A stretch of 64,000 nucleotides of DNA. Source: Thauera sp. GDN1 (GTDB taxonomy: Bacteria; Pseudomonadota; Gammaproteobacteria; Burkholderiales; Rhodocyclaceae). How positions within the stretch are numbered: position 1 is the stretch's first letter; each line of letters opens with the position of its first letter. The notes beneath the pieces are model-generated. The model did not search any database. It had not been told where the DNA came from and worked only from the letters and a program-made list of their open reading frames with translations. The stretch covers positions 1 to 64,000 of the forward strand of contig NZ_CP097870.1 in NCBI RefSeq assembly GCF_029223545.1, written 5' to 3'. Positions 51,814-62,598 of this stretch are shown here, piece after piece. A program made the position numbers and the translations under genes.

Positions 51814-51890
51814 CTCCTCCGTATCGGAATGTGTTCGCTGCGCGGCGGACACGTGCCGCCTCGCAGGGTGGGGCGGACGATACGGAGGAG
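51814..51890 (-). promoter_or_regulatory. 13-bp inverted repeat that can sequester the tctC ribosome-binding site
   Basis: Arms 51814-51826 and 51878-51890 are exact complements. In the tctC transcript the downstream arm CGATACGGAGGAG contains the whole Shine-Dalgarno sequence, and the upstream arm CTCCTCCGTATCG would pair with it. This matters for translation only if transcription starts upstream of 51878. Confidence 0.6.
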
Positions 51891-51892
51891 GG

Positions 51893-51908
51893 CTTTCGAT
51901 TGGCTTTC
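51893..51908 (-). promoter_or_regulatory. TctD-type box 3 upstream of tctC
   Basis: On the minus strand this reads GAAAGCCAATCGAAAG, two GAAAG units 11 bp apart, oriented toward tctC and 2 bp from the inverted-repeat arm. Confidence 0.75.
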
Positions 51909-51952
51909 AGTGGCGCGGCGGCGGCATTCGCCCCGCCGGCCGCGGCGGTGCC

Positions 51953-53548
51953 TCAGGGATGGCGCCAGAAGGCGAAGCTCTGGAAACGGCTGGCGAGCCA
52001 CCACGCATTCGCCGCCGGCGCGCGCCGCACGTTGCGCGTGCCGGCCTGGGATTCGAGCGGGCGCAGCACCTCGTCCCGGGCGTTGCGCACCGCCTTCGCG
52101 GCCTCGCTTTCCGGCACCACCGCGGTGATGTGGCCGGGGCGGTTGAGGTCTACGCGGCGGGCAACGATCACGCACACCTCGCCGGCGTTGGCGGCGGCCT
52201 GCAGCGCATTCAGGTCGATCTCGCGCTGCCAGCCGAAGGCCGGGCCGAAGTCCTCCAGCCAGTCGTGGAGGGCGTTGGCGTTGAGCTCGCGCACCGTGCG
52301 GCCGTACTCGACCGCCACCTTCTCGCCCTCGCGCAGGCGCAGCAGCGCGCGGTCGGTCCACCACACCCGCGGCAGGTACGCTCCGCACAGGTAGGCGAAG
52401 TCGGTGGCGTAGATGTTGCAGTAGGTGGTGCCGCCGCGCGGCTGGTAGCGCAGGTGGGCGGCGTCGGCCACGTCCAGGTAATCGACGATCGCCGCCACCG
52501 ATTGCGCCAGGGTCGCGGCGCTGCGCCCGCCGCGTGCCGGGCGTCCGGGCTCGCCGAGCGGATAGGCGCGGCCGCCGTCGCGGCGACGGGTGACGTCGGC
52601 GCGCGCCTGCTCCATGTGCGCCACCGGCAGGGTCGGCAGTACCGGCGGCGGCACCACGATCGGGCCGCGGCTGCGCGTGCGCGGCAGGGGCGCGAGGTAA
52701 CGCTCGGCCACCACGCCCTCGCGCAGCAGGCCGCTCAGCGACACCCGCACCTGCACCCAGCCGGGCACGGACGCGGCACCCAGGACCTGCACGCCCTCGC
52801 CCTGGTCGAGCAGCGCGAGCCGGGTGCGCTCGGCCACCACCGGCGCGCTGCGCAAGGTGAGCTGCGTGGCCTTGACGCGATGGGTGGGCTGCAGCGCCGA
52901 CGGCCGCGGCGCGGTCTCGACCGCCCCCGCCGCGGCCAGCTCGGCGAGCGCGCGCCTGGCCTTCAGCAGCAGGGCGTGGCGATCCTCGTAGCCGTTGAGG
53001 CCGCCGTTGATGCGGCGCGTGATCGCGCTCAGGTCGTCGAGGTCGGCGAGGGCATTGAGGCCGTTACGCTCCCAGAAATACACCGCCGACTGCACCGCGT
53101 AGCGCTCGGCGACCCAGTCCGGATCGGCGACGACGTCGGCGCCCACCCACTGCGCGAAGCTGCGGTAGTTGTCCTTGCCGGTGAGCTGGATCAGCCCGCG
53201 GCCGCGGTAGCGGTAGCCGTCGCCGCTCGCTTCGGGTCCGTTGCCCATGCGCCCGCCATAGACCCGGCTGCCGATGCGCTCGGGCTGGCGGGCGTAGGCC
53301 TGGGCCTCGGCGTCGGTGCGGAAATACTTGCGGAAGGTCGAACGCAGGCCTGCGGCGGAGTAGTTCAGGTTCTCGACGGTGAGCCGGAGGCAGCCGGATT
53401 CGTGCATGACCTGGGCGAGGAAGTGCGCGATGCGCAGCCGGGAGTCGATGCCGTGCATCGCCAGGGCCGCGTTCAGGGTGTCGAGGTACCTGTCGGCATT
53501 GGCCGCGGTGGCACCCATCCGGGTCAGCAGTTCGCGGGTGATCAGCAT
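51953..53548 (-). CDS. GH19-type muramidase with SH3 and cysteine amidase-like C-terminal domain
   Basis: The 531-residue protein has an N-terminal GH19/endolysin domain (about residues 1-205; HESG with Glu near 50, ENLNYSAAGL, GYRYRGRGLIQLTGKDNY). An SH3-like segment spans about 215-300. The C-terminal region has a Cys-Asn pair (TTYCNIYATDFAYL, Cys near 377) and a later GHITAVV His (near 473), as in NlpC/CHAP-like amidases. It could cut both glycan and peptide in peptidoglycan. The ATG at 53548 has GGAG 6 nt upstream. There is no signal peptide and no phage genes nearby, so how it reaches its target is open. Confidence 0.78.
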   Translation of the reverse strand: MLITRELLTRMGATAANADRYLDTLNAALAMHGIDSRLRIAHFLAQVMHESGCLRLTVENLNYSAAGLRSTFRKYFRTDAEAQAYARQPERIGSRVYGGRMGNGPEASGDGYRYRGRGLIQLTGKDNYRSFAQWVGADVVADPDWVAERYAVQSAVYFWERNGLNALADLDDLSAITRRINGGLNGYEDRHALLLKARRALAELAAAGAVETAPRPSALQPTHRVKATQLTLRSAPVVAERTRLALLDQGEGVQVLGAASVPGWVQVRVSLSGLLREGVVAERYLAPLPRTRSRGPIVVPPPVLPTLPVAHMEQARADVTRRRDGGRAYPLGEPGRPARGGRSAATLAQSVAAIVDYLDVADAAHLRYQPRGGTTYCNIYATDFAYLCGAYLPRVWWTDRALLRLREGEKVAVEYGRTVRELNANALHDWLEDFGPAFGWQREIDLNALQAAANAGEVCVIVARRVDLNRPGHITAVVPESEAAKAVRNARDEVLRPLESQAGTRNVRRAPAANAWWLASRFQSFAFWRHP

Positions 53549-53692
53549 GGGGGTCTCCGTGTCCGGTCCGCCGTTGTGGGTCCGTCTCCCCACTTAAGCT
53601 CACGGAATATGCCTTTTCAAGGCGGCCGGCGGCACGGGCGCGGTGCGGAGTTCGGACATAATGTCCGCCTGCCCCTTTCCCGGATGGAAGCG

Positions 53693-54247
53693 ATGCGAAC
53701 GACTCCCGCGCGCCGGCCCCCGCCGCCGGCGACCGCCGCTGCCATGCTGCTCGCGTCGATCGGCCTCGTCCTCGCCGCCGGCTGCAGGGCGGAGGCGCCA
53801 GCGCCTGCCGCAGCGCCTGCCGCCGCCGCGCTGATCGTGTGCACCCGCCTCGACGACGCCGACGAGACCCGGCTGCTGCTCGGCCTCGCCGCCGACGGCC
53901 GCAGCGTGAGCCGCTTCGAGCTCGTCACCCCCGACTTCCTGTGGCGCATCCCCGGCCAGCCCGAAACCCGGCGCTTCGCCGCCGGGGAGAGCGATGCCTC
54001 ACCCGACCTTTCCGGCGCGCTGCGCTTTTCCGTACTGATCGACGGCGAGGGCGAACTGCGCATGGTGGACTTCGCCGCGCCGACCCCCGATGCGGTGCAG
54101 CTGGAAGGCCTGCGCGGCTCGCTGGCGGTGCACGAGAGCTGGCAGAACGATCGCGCCCTCGGCTCGCTGTTCCACGCCGCCACCGGCAACCTGGTGGATG
54201 TCACCGCGGTGCACTGCCGGCGTTTCGCGGAGGCAGCGCAGCGCTGA
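53693..54247 (+). CDS. Predicted lipoprotein of unknown function
   Basis: The 184-residue product has a lipoprotein-type signal (AAAMLLASIGLVLAAGC, lipobox LAAGC). An Ala/Pro linker leads to a small beta-rich domain with two Cys (LIVCTRLDDADE and VHCRRF). An ATG 9 bp earlier (53684) is an alternative; 53693 is favoured by GGAAG just upstream. No family is recognised. It converges on the AEC transporter gene, 21 bp between stops. Confidence 0.65.
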   Translation: MRTTPARRPPPPATAAAMLLASIGLVLAAGCRAEAPAPAAAPAAAALIVCTRLDDADETRLLLGLAADGRSVSRFELVTPDFLWRIPGQPETRRFAAGESDASPDLSGALRFSVLIDGEGELRMVDFAAPTPDAVQLEGLRGSLAVHESWQNDRALGSLFHAATGNLVDVTAVHCRRFAEAAQR

Positions 54248-54268
54248 GCAGGACGCCCCCGGCGGCGC

Positions 54269-55204
54269 TCAGGGCCGCAGCACGAACAGCAGCGCCGACA
54301 GGGTCGCCACCGACACCAGCGTGGACAGGAACACCGCCGAGGCCACCGTGGACTGGCACACGCCGTAGCGCTGGGCGAACAGGTAGGGCGTGATCCCCGC
54401 CGGCAGCGCCGCCAGCAGCACGGCGGTCGCCACCCACAGTGGCGGGACCTCGAACACCTGGGTGGCGAGCAGCCACACGATCAGCGGCTGGAGCAGGGTC
54501 TTGAGGGCCACCAGCAGCGCCGGTTCGCGCAGGTTGCCGCCCAGGCTGTAGCGCGTCAGCGAGGCCCCGAGCGCGAACAGCGCACACGGCGTGGCCGCGC
54601 TGCCCAGGCCCTTGGCGACCGCGTCGAGCGGGCCGGGCAGCGCGATGCCGAGCAGCGCGAAGGCCAGCCCGCAGGACAGGCCCCAGATGATGGGCGTCGC
54701 CAGCACGCTCTTCGCCAGCTTCAGCAGCATCGTGGCGAAGCCCTCCTTCCCGCCGCGTCCGGCCTCGATCAGCACCGTGCTCGGCGGCAGCAGCAGCAGG
54801 CTGTGGCAGGCGATCATCACGAACAGCGGCAGCGCCGCATCCGGCCCGTAGGCGGTCATCACCAGCGGGATGCCGAGCATCGCGGTATTGGAAAAGCCCG
54901 CGCCCAGCCCGAGCACCGCCTGCTCGTCGAGCCGGCGCCCGAACAGCAGCCTGCCGCCCGCCATCGCCAGCGCATACACGCCGAAGGCGCCGATGTAGTA
55001 CGACAGCAGGTAGCCCCAGGGCATCGCGTCCGGCAGCTCGGCCTGCGCGATCGCGCGGAACAGCATCAGCGGCAGCGCGAAGTTGAACACGAACAGCGAC
55101 AGCCCGCGGTTCGCGGCCTCGTCGAAGGCGCCGAAGCGGGCCGCGGCGTAGCCGAGACCGAGCGTGCCGAAGACCGGCAGGATGATGCCGAAGATGATGT
55201 CCAT
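54269..55204 (-). CDS. AEC-family transporter (auxin efflux carrier-like)
   Basis: The 311-residue membrane protein with about ten helices begins IIFGIILPVFGTLGLGYAAA and has LGAGFSNTAMLGIPLV, a conserved AEC block. Bacterial AEC proteins commonly move malonate, malate or other organic acids. The substrate here is not known. It lies 184 bp past glycerate kinase on the same strand and could be part of the glycerate/glucarate group controlled by CdaR. Confidence 0.9.
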   Translation of the reverse strand: MDIIFGIILPVFGTLGLGYAAARFGAFDEAANRGLSLFVFNFALPLMLFRAIAQAELPDAMPWGYLLSYYIGAFGVYALAMAGGRLLFGRRLDEQAVLGLGAGFSNTAMLGIPLVMTAYGPDAALPLFVMIACHSLLLLPPSTVLIEAGRGGKEGFATMLLKLAKSVLATPIIWGLSCGLAFALLGIALPGPLDAVAKGLGSAATPCALFALGASLTRYSLGGNLREPALLVALKTLLQPLIVWLLATQVFEVPPLWVATAVLLAALPAGITPYLFAQRYGVCQSTVASAVFLSTLVSVATLSALLFVLRP

Positions 55205-55388
55205 TCAGGCGTTCATGCGCGCGCAGCTGCCGCGCCGGAGGAGTCGGCCGGCTCTCGGGAGCCGGGGCGAACCCGCATGATGCCCGCACACCGCGCCGCG
55301 GTGCAGTCGTGACAACACGAATGAGGGACGAGCGCGCGTCCGCTCCGCACCTGGCCGGGAGCCCGGGCCCGACGCGCGGGAAGCCGGA

Positions 55389-56531
55389 TCAGCTGCGCGC
55401 CATGCCCATCCGCAGCACCGCCGCCACGTTGCGCGCGGTGAGCGCCACGTTCGCCGCCGCATCGCCCAGCGCCTCGTCCAGCGTGCACGGCCTGCTCAGC
55501 ACGCTGAACACCGCGTCGATGCCGTGTTCGTGCACCACGCCCACGTTGGCGCCGAGCGAGCCGGCGATGCCGATCACCGGCTTGCCATGGCGCCTGGCGA
55601 CGCGGGCGACGCCGATCGGGGTCTTGCCATGGACGGTCTGGAAGTCGATGCGGCCCTCGCCGGTGATCACCAGGTCGGCGTCGCGCACGTGCGTGTCGAG
55701 GTCCACCGCCGCGGTGACGATCTCGATGCCGGGCTTCAGCGTCGCGCCGAAGAAGGCCAGCATCGCCGCGCCCATGCCGCCCGCCGCGCCCGCGCCGGGC
55801 ACCTGGTCCACCGCCACGCCGAGGTCGCGCTCGACGATGCGGGCCAGGCGGGCGAGGTTGGCGTCGAGCACCTGCACCATCTCGGGCGTCGCGCCCTTCT
55901 GCGGACCGAAGACCGCCGAGGCCCCGCGCGGGCCGGTGAGCGGGTTGTCCACGTCGCAGGCGACCTCGATGCGGCATTCGGCCAGGCGGGCATCGAGCGC
56001 GGAGACGTCGATGCGGTCCAGGCGCGCAAGATCGCCGCCGCTACCGTCGAGCTCGCGGCCTTCGGCGTCGAGCAGACGCGCGCCCAGCGCCTGCACCATG
56101 CCGGCGCCGCCGTCGTTGGTGGCGCTGCCGCCGATGCCGAGGATGAAGCGGCGCGCGCCGGCATCGAGCGCGGCGCGGATCAGTTCGCCGGTGCCGCGCG
56201 AGCTGGTGCGCAGCGGGTTGCGCTGCGCCGCCGGCACCAGCGCCAGGCCGCTGGCGGCGGCCATCTCGATCACCGCGGTCTCGCCGTCGCCGGTGAGGCC
56301 GTAGAAGGCCTCGACGCGCGCGCCGAGCGGACCGCTGACCGCGACCGCCTCCCGGCGCCCGCCGGTGGCGGCCACCATCGCATCGACCGTGCCCTCGCCG
56401 CCATCGGCCACCGGCACCAGCACGTATTCCGCGTCCGGAAAGACCTGGCGGAAACCGCTTGCGACCGCCTGCGCGACTTCCAGCGCGGACAGGCTTTCCT
56501 TGTACGAATCGGGGGCGATGACGATCTTCAT
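55389..56531 (-). CDS. Glycerate kinase (type 2, GarK/GlxK family)
   Basis: The 380-residue enzyme begins [20 protein letters not shown]. It has [40 protein letters not shown] and a late [20 protein letters not shown], all typical of the GarK family. It phosphorylates D-glycerate to 2-phosphoglycerate, feeding glycolysis; gpmI is in the same window but far away. A CdaR-type regulator gene lies directly upstream, with an AT-rich dyad between them. Confidence 0.94.
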   Translation of the reverse strand: MKIVIAPDSYKESLSALEVAQAVASGFRQVFPDAEYVLVPVADGGEGTVDAMVAATGGRREAVAVSGPLGARVEAFYGLTGDGETAVIEMAAASGLALVPAAQRNPLRTSSRGTGELIRAALDAGARRFILGIGGSATNDGGAGMVQALGARLLDAEGRELDGSGGDLARLDRIDVSALDARLAECRIEVACDVDNPLTGPRGASAVFGPQKGATPEMVQVLDANLARLARIVERDLGVAVDQVPGAGAAGGMGAAMLAFFGATLKPGIEIVTAAVDLDTHVRDADLVITGEGRIDFQTVHGKTPIGVARVARRHGKPVIGIAGSLGANVGVVHEHGIDAVFSVLSRPCTLDEALGDAAANVALTARNVAAVLRMGMARS

Positions 56532-56609
56532 GGCGGGTGTCTCCGGTGTGCGTGCATTCCTTGTGGGGGAGAGCTTAGCGGGTCTGGACCGACCTGAAAT
56601 CGTCTTTAA

Positions 56610-56647
56610 TCACAAAAATAGACTAATTTATGTCCATAATTTTGTGA
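56610..56647 (-). promoter_or_regulatory. AT-rich imperfect dyad, probable CdaR operator/promoter of glycerate kinase
   Basis: Outer arms TCACAAAA (56610-56617) and TTTTGTGA (56640-56647) are exact complements. Inside them AGAC and GTC extend the symmetry imperfectly. The surrounding 56600-56657 is strikingly AT-rich for this genome. It lies between cdaR and the kinase gene, 79 bp upstream of the kinase start. Confidence 0.6.
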
Positions 56648-56654
56648 ATAATTA

Positions 56655-57809
56655 CTAAGCTTCATTCGTAGCCAAGGCCAGCCCGATGAACAGCAGCAGG
56701 CAGTCGTCGAGGCGGGCGAGGTCCAGCCCGGTGAGTTCGCCGATCCGCCGCAGGCGGTAGTCCAGCGTGTTGCGATGCACGTGCAGGGCCGCCGCGCTCG
56801 GCGCCGTCTTCATGTCGTGGGCGAACCAGGCCTCGAGGGTACGCCGCAGCTGGCCGTCGCGATCGTGGGCGGCGAGCCGCTGCAGCGGGCGCTGCAGCTC
56901 GTCGGCACGCCAGCCCTCGGCGAGGCCGGCGAGCAGCACCGCGAGGGTGAGGTCGGCGTAGCAGTGCACATCGGCTTCGGGCTGGCGGCGGCGGCCGGCG
57001 CGCAGCGTGGCGCGCGCCGACTGCCACGAGCGCGCCAGCCCCTCGGCGCCGGCGAACACGCCACCGAGGGCCAGACGCAGCCCGGCCTGTGCGCCCAAGC
57101 GGGCACGCAGGCCCTCGACCCGCGCACGCAGGCGGGACGCTTCGCCCTCGCCGGGGGGCAGCGGCAGCAGCACCGCCAGCTCGCGCAGCGACACCGGCGC
57201 CGGCAGCAAGCCGGGCTCGAGCGTGGCGAGCTGCCGCTGCAGGCGCTGCTGCTCGGCGAGCACCGCATCCGCCGCCAGTGCCGGGGCGTCGATGTCGATC
57301 AGCACGGCCACGCGCGGCACGGCGAGATCGACCTGCAGGCGCCGTGCCCACTCGCGGACCCATTCGTCCGACGCCGGGCGGGCCGGCGCGGCGCCGATCA
57401 GCTGCAGCACCAGCTCCTCGCGCAGGCGCTCGTCGCGTGCCAGCACCTGCAGCAGGCGCGCCTGCTCGAGCATGGTCTCGGCCGCCATGCGCACCAGCTC
57501 GGCATGCTGGCGGATGGCCTCGGGCGCGCCGCTCAGCCCCACCACGCCCACCACCCGGCCCTCGGCGCGCAGCGGCAGGTTGATGCCCGGCCGGGTATCG
57601 TGCAGGCGGCTGGCGACCGCCTCGTCGATCTCCACCGCCCGCCCCTGCGCGAGCACCAGCAGCGCGCCCTCGTGGCGGGTACCGATGCGCGCGGCCTCGC
57701 CGCTGGCGATGATCAGGCCGCGTTCGTCCATCACATTCACGTTGGTGTGCAGGATCTGCATCGCGCGATCGACGATGGACTGGGCGAGCGAGACATCGAG
57801 CAGGAACAT
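56655..57809 (-). CDS. cdaR: CdaR-family sugar-diacid/glycerate regulator
   Basis: The 384-residue protein begins [20 protein letters not shown]. It has the diacid-recognition domain ([37 protein letters not shown]) at about residues 1-135. The C-terminal PucR-type helix-turn-helix is [20 protein letters not shown]. Length equals E. coli CdaR (385), an activator of glucarate/galactarate/glycerate genes. The neighbouring glycerate kinase supports glycerate as effector. The start at 57809 matches family start; an upstream in-frame ATG exists. Confidence 0.88.
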   Translation of the reverse strand: MFLLDVSLAQSIVDRAMQILHTNVNVMDERGLIIASGEAARIGTRHEGALLVLAQGRAVEIDEAVASRLHDTRPGINLPLRAEGRVVGVVGLSGAPEAIRQHAELVRMAAETMLEQARLLQVLARDERLREELVLQLIGAAPARPASDEWVREWARRLQVDLAVPRVAVLIDIDAPALAADAVLAEQQRLQRQLATLEPGLLPAPVSLRELAVLLPLPPGEGEASRLRARVEGLRARLGAQAGLRLALGGVFAGAEGLARSWQSARATLRAGRRRQPEADVHCYADLTLAVLLAGLAEGWRADELQRPLQRLAAHDRDGQLRRTLEAWFAHDMKTAPSAAALHVHRNTLDYRLRRIGELTGLDLARLDDCLLLFIGLALATNEA

Positions 57810-57965
57810 GGCGGCGGACCGGGCGGCGGAAGGGATGGACACCGGCCACATGCTGCCCCGCGGCGTGCGGCGGAACAAGGGCAGGCGCAGAATCGTCCGA
57901 CGATAGCCACGACAGTCACCATCGCCACGACGACTTTCCCGCTCACCCGCCCGCGGAGGCCCGCC

Positions 57966-59348
<1,383 letters not shown>

Positions 59349-59592
59349 AAGCTGCATCCGGATGTGATGGAGGCGAAGCGCCCCGTCCACCCCGCCCCAT
59401 CCCGCGCCGCTGCGGGAAAGACCGGAATCGACGCGGACTCGTGGCACGCCGCCAGTCCGCCGCCACGAAACAATTCGAAACGCCGCCGCGGGATCCTCCC
59501 GGCGATCCGGCGTTCATACTGCATACACACCCCGACAACGCGGCGCATCCCGATCCCCAGCTGCCCCGCGCATCGATAACAAGGAGGCCATC

Positions 59593-59811
59593 ATGAAGAC
59601 CCGTACCCTGATCCCCGCCCTGCTCATCGCCTTCGCCGCCACCGGCTGTGCCACCTGGGACAACATGTCCTCGCGTGAGAAGAGTGCAGCGACCGGCGCA
59701 GCCGTCGGCGGCGTGGCCGGTGCCGTGGTCACCGACGGCGGCCTGCTCGGCACCGTGGGCGGTGCCGCGATCGGTGGCGTCATCGGCGACCAGATCGGCA
59801 AGAAGAAGTAA
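59593..59811 (+). CDS. Glycine-zipper lipoprotein (OsmB-like)
   Basis: The 72-residue product has a lipoprotein signal with lipobox ATGC (Cys near 19). A glycine-zipper helix follows (ATGAAVGGVAGAVV, then GGAAIGGVIGDQIG), with a Lys-rich end. It is preceded by AAGGAGG and followed by a strong terminator, so it is a monocistronic, probably well-expressed envelope protein. OsmB-like stress lipoproteins share this plan; the exact role is unknown. Confidence 0.85.
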   Translation: MKTRTLIPALLIAFAATGCATWDNMSSREKSAATGAAVGGVAGAVVTDGGLLGTVGGAAIGGVIGDQIGKKK

Positions 59812-59842
59812 GAAGCACCCTGCTTTCCCGTCTCTCCTCGTT

Positions 59843-59883
59843 CGGGGCATCGACACCGCTCGCGGTGGACGTGCCCCGTTTTT
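59843..59883 (+). terminator. Rho-independent terminator after the glycine-zipper lipoprotein
   Basis: A 7-bp outer stem (CGGGGCA/TGCCCCG) and 6-bp inner stem (CACCGC/GCGGTG) are followed by five T (59879-59883). Confidence 0.9.
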
Positions 59884-59910
59884 CGTGCAGCGTCCGCTGC
59901 GCCGGACGAC

Positions 59911-60471
59911 TCAGGCCTTGCGCCAGCGCCGCACGATGCGCTGGAAGAACAGGCTGTTCGGCACCTGCAGCACCTGGCCTTCGGCCTCCTCCTGCAGCGT
60001 GGTGTAGATCAGGTTGATGTCCACCACCTGTCCCTTCAGCCCGGGCTTGTCGCCGCTCTCCAGTACCTCGATGAGGTCGTGCACGCGGAACGGCCGGGTG
60101 GTGAAGATCAGCAGCGTGCAGAAGATGTTCGACAGCACGCTCCAGGCCGCGAAGAAGGCCACCGCCGCGACCGCGGCGAAGCCGGTGAAGGCGGTCCACA
60201 GCACGGTGCCCGACACCCCGAAGCGGTCGAGGATCATCAGCATCGCACCCAGGTAGATCACCAGCTTCGTGATGCGGCGGGCGCCGATGACGAGCTCGGC
60301 GGGCAGGCTGTAGCCCGTGCCGAGGCGACGGATCAGGCGGCGGAACAGCAGGTTCAGGAACCAGGCGCCGAGCACGATCAGGACGATCTGCAGGCCGAGC
60401 TCGATGAACTCCAGCCAAGGCTCGGCCCAGTCGGGCAGCAACTGCATGATGCGGGCGGGGCGGTCGGTCAC
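59911..60471 (-). CDS. Small MscS-family mechanosensitive channel
   Basis: The 186-residue protein has about three membrane helices. The pore region (TAFTGFAAVAAVAFFAAWSV, LSNIFCTLLIFTTRPFRVHD) is followed by a short cytosolic beta domain with QVPNSLFFQRIVRR. It is a minimal MscS that ends before the usual C-terminal mixed domain. The frame starts at GTG 60471; ATG 60447 is an alternative, and neither has a clear ribosome-binding site. Confidence 0.85.
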   Translation of the reverse strand: MTDRPARIMQLLPDWAEPWLEFIELGLQIVLIVLGAWFLNLLFRRLIRRLGTGYSLPAELVIGARRITKLVIYLGAMLMILDRFGVSGTVLWTAFTGFAAVAAVAFFAAWSVLSNIFCTLLIFTTRPFRVHDLIEVLESGDKPGLKGQVVDINLIYTTLQEEAEGQVLQVPNSLFFQRIVRRWRKA

Positions 60472-60632
60472 GGGGATGCGGGCTCCAGGTGCGGGACCGC
60501 CATTCTAGAAGCGCCGCGGCGCAGATGTCCGCCAAAAAGCCTGTCCTGCCCGGCACTTGGTAGAATCCGCCGGTCCGGCCGCCGTGCGACTCCCGGCGCG
60601 CCCTCCCTGTTCACCCAACTGGTCGTCCTCCC

Positions 60633-62240
60633 TTGTCCTCCACACCCTTCCCGCCCGAACTCCTGCGCGACGTCGAAAAGCGCCGCACCTTCGCCATCAT
60701 CGCCCACCCCGACGCGGGCAAGACCACGCTGACCGAGAAGCTGCTGCTGTTCGGCGGCGCGATCCAGCTCGCCGGCACGGTGAAGGCGCGCAAATCCGCG
60801 CGCCACGCCACCTCGGACTGGATGGAGGTGGAAAAGCAGCGCGGCATCTCGGTGTCGAGCTCGGTGATGCAGTTCGAGTACCAGGGGCACACCGTGAACC
60901 TGCTCGACACCCCGGGCCACGAGGACTTCTCCGAGGACACCTACCGCGTGCTCACCGCGGTCGACGCCGCGGTGATGGTGATCGACGCCGCCAAGGGCGT
61001 CGAGGCGCAGACGATCAAGCTGCTCGAGGTCTGCCGCCTGCGCAACACGCCGATCATCACCTTCGTGAACAAGATGGACCGCGAGGTGCGCGAGCCCTTC
61101 GAGCTGCTCGCCGAGATCGAGGACGTGCTCAAGATCACCTGCGCGCCGGTGACCTGGCCGCTGGGCATGGGCAAGGCCTTCCGCGGCGTGTATCACCTGC
61201 TGCAGCAACAGGTGCTGACCTTCACTCCGGGCCAGGAGCGGCGCAGCGACGGCGAGATCATCAAGGGCCTGGACAATCCGGAGCTCGACAAGCGCTTCCC
61301 GATGGAGGTCGGCCAGCTGCGCGAGGACGTCGACCTGATCGACGGCGCCTCGCCGCCCTTCGACCTCGACGACTTCCTCGCCGGCAAGCAGAGCCCGGTG
61401 TTCTTCGGCTCGGGCATCAACAACTTCGGCGTGCAGGAGATCCTGCAGGCGCTGATCGACTGGGCGCCGCCGCCGCAGGCCCGCGACGCCGGCGCGCGCA
61501 TGGTGCAGCCGGCCGAACCCGCCTTCACCGGCTTCGTGTTCAAGATCCAGGCCAACATGGACCCGAAGCACCGCGACCGCATCGCCTTCTTCCGCATCTG
61601 CTCGGGGCGCTACAGCGCCGGCATGAAGGTGCGCCACGTGCGCGCCGGGCGCGACATGAAGCTGGCCAACGTGCTCACCTTCATGGCCAACGAGCGCGTG
61701 ATCATGGACGACGGCGTCGCCGGCGACATCGTCGGCATCCACAACCACGGCCAGCTGCAGATCGGCGACACCCTGACCGAAGGCGAGAACCTCGGCTTCA
61801 AGGGCATCCCCTACTTCTCGCCCGAAATGTTCCGCGCCGCGCGCCTGCGCGATCCGCTCAAGTCGAAGCAGTTGCAGAAGGGTTTGCAGGAATTGGGCGA
61901 AGAAGGCGCCATCCAGGTCTTCGAGCTCGAAGGCGGCCAGATGCTGCTCGGCGCGGTCGGCGTGCTGCAGTTCGAAATCGTCGCCCAGCGCCTGAAGGAC
62001 GAGTACAAGGTCGATGCCATCTTCGAGCCCGCCGACATCCACACCGCGCGCTGGCTCACCTTCCCTGACGACGTCACCCGCCGCAACTTCGAGCGCGAGC
62101 AGGCGCTGCGCCTGGGCAAGGACATCGACGGCAACCCGGTGTATCTGGCGACCAGCCGCTACAACCTGGAGGTGACCGCCGAGAAGTGGCCCAAGGTCAC
62201 CTTCCACGCCACGCGCGAGCATGGGGAAGTGCTGGGCTGA
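60633..62240 (+). CDS. prfC: Peptide chain release factor 3
   Basis: RF3 is the GTPase that recycles RF1/RF2 after termination. The 535-residue product has G1 [14 protein letters not shown]3 [14 protein letters not shown] and G4 NKMD, plus the RF3-specific [20 protein letters not shown]. The start is TTG at 60633: no in-frame ATG or GTG is available before the conserved N-terminus ([20 protein letters not shown]). The rare start and lack of a Shine-Dalgarno suggest low expression. Confidence 0.95.
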   Translation: MSSTPFPPELLRDVEKRRTFAIIAHPDAGKTTLTEKLLLFGGAIQLAGTVKARKSARHATSDWMEVEKQRGISVSSSVMQFEYQGHTVNLLDTPGHEDFSEDTYRVLTAVDAAVMVIDAAKGVEAQTIKLLEVCRLRNTPIITFVNKMDREVREPFELLAEIEDVLKITCAPVTWPLGMGKAFRGVYHLLQQQVLTFTPGQERRSDGEIIKGLDNPELDKRFPMEVGQLREDVDLIDGASPPFDLDDFLAGKQSPVFFGSGINNFGVQEILQALIDWAPPPQARDAGARMVQPAEPAFTGFVFKIQANMDPKHRDRIAFFRICSGRYSAGMKVRHVRAGRDMKLANVLTFMANERVIMDDGVAGDIVGIHNHGQLQIGDTLTEGENLGFKGIPYFSPEMFRAARLRDPLKSKQLQKGLQELGEEGAIQVFELEGGQMLLGAVGVLQFEIVAQRLKDEYKVDAIFEPADIHTARWLTFPDDVTRRNFEREQALRLGKDIDGNPVYLATSRYNLEVTAEKWPKVTFHATREHGEVLG

Positions 62241-62271
62241 GCGGGCGCTCGCGGGCTGGGATTGAGCCGGC

Positions 62272-62406
62272 ATGAGCCATCTGCTCGATACCAACATCTT
62301 CATCGCTGCACTGAAGGCTCACCCTGCAGTACGCGCCCGCCTCGAGTCCTTGTCGGCGTCCTCGATCATGCTCTCACCGGTCGTGGAGAACTGGCTGGCG
62401 CAGTGA
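62272..62406 (+). pseudogene. vapC-like PIN-domain toxin remnant, internally deleted
   Basis: This 44-residue frame begins MSHLLDTNIFIAALKAHPAV, the first PIN-domain strand with its metal-binding Asp near residue 6. It continues to SPVV and then ends ENWLAQ. Full VapC toxins are about 130 residues and, from memory, often end in (V/L)ENWL. The present frame looks like the two ends joined by an in-frame deletion of about 90 residues, removing the other PIN acidic residues. No vapB antitoxin is present upstream (prfC ends 31 bp before). Confidence 0.65.
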
Positions 62407-62467
62407 GGTCGAACGGCCAGTCCGGCCAGTCGCCCGCCTGTCAGATGTACCTGTAATCACCGGTTTT

Positions 62468-62500
62468 CATGCGGAGATCATGAGCCTCGATCTCCGCATG
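62468..62500. repeat. 12-bp perfect inverted repeat
   Basis: CATGCGGAGATC (62468-62479) and GATCTCCGCATG (62489-62500) flank a 9-nt loop, in the noncoding 190 bp after the vapC remnant. No T-run follows. It may be a weak terminator for prfC, or a remnant of a mobile or regulatory element. The rest of 62407-62598 shows no gene. Confidence 0.7.
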
Positions 62501-62598
62501 CGCGAGTCATTCGCCGCACGAGGGCTGCCTCGCGCTGGAGTGGGCGCAAATCGGTGCGCTGCTGGTCCGGCGAAGGACGGCGATTCGATGCCGTATTT

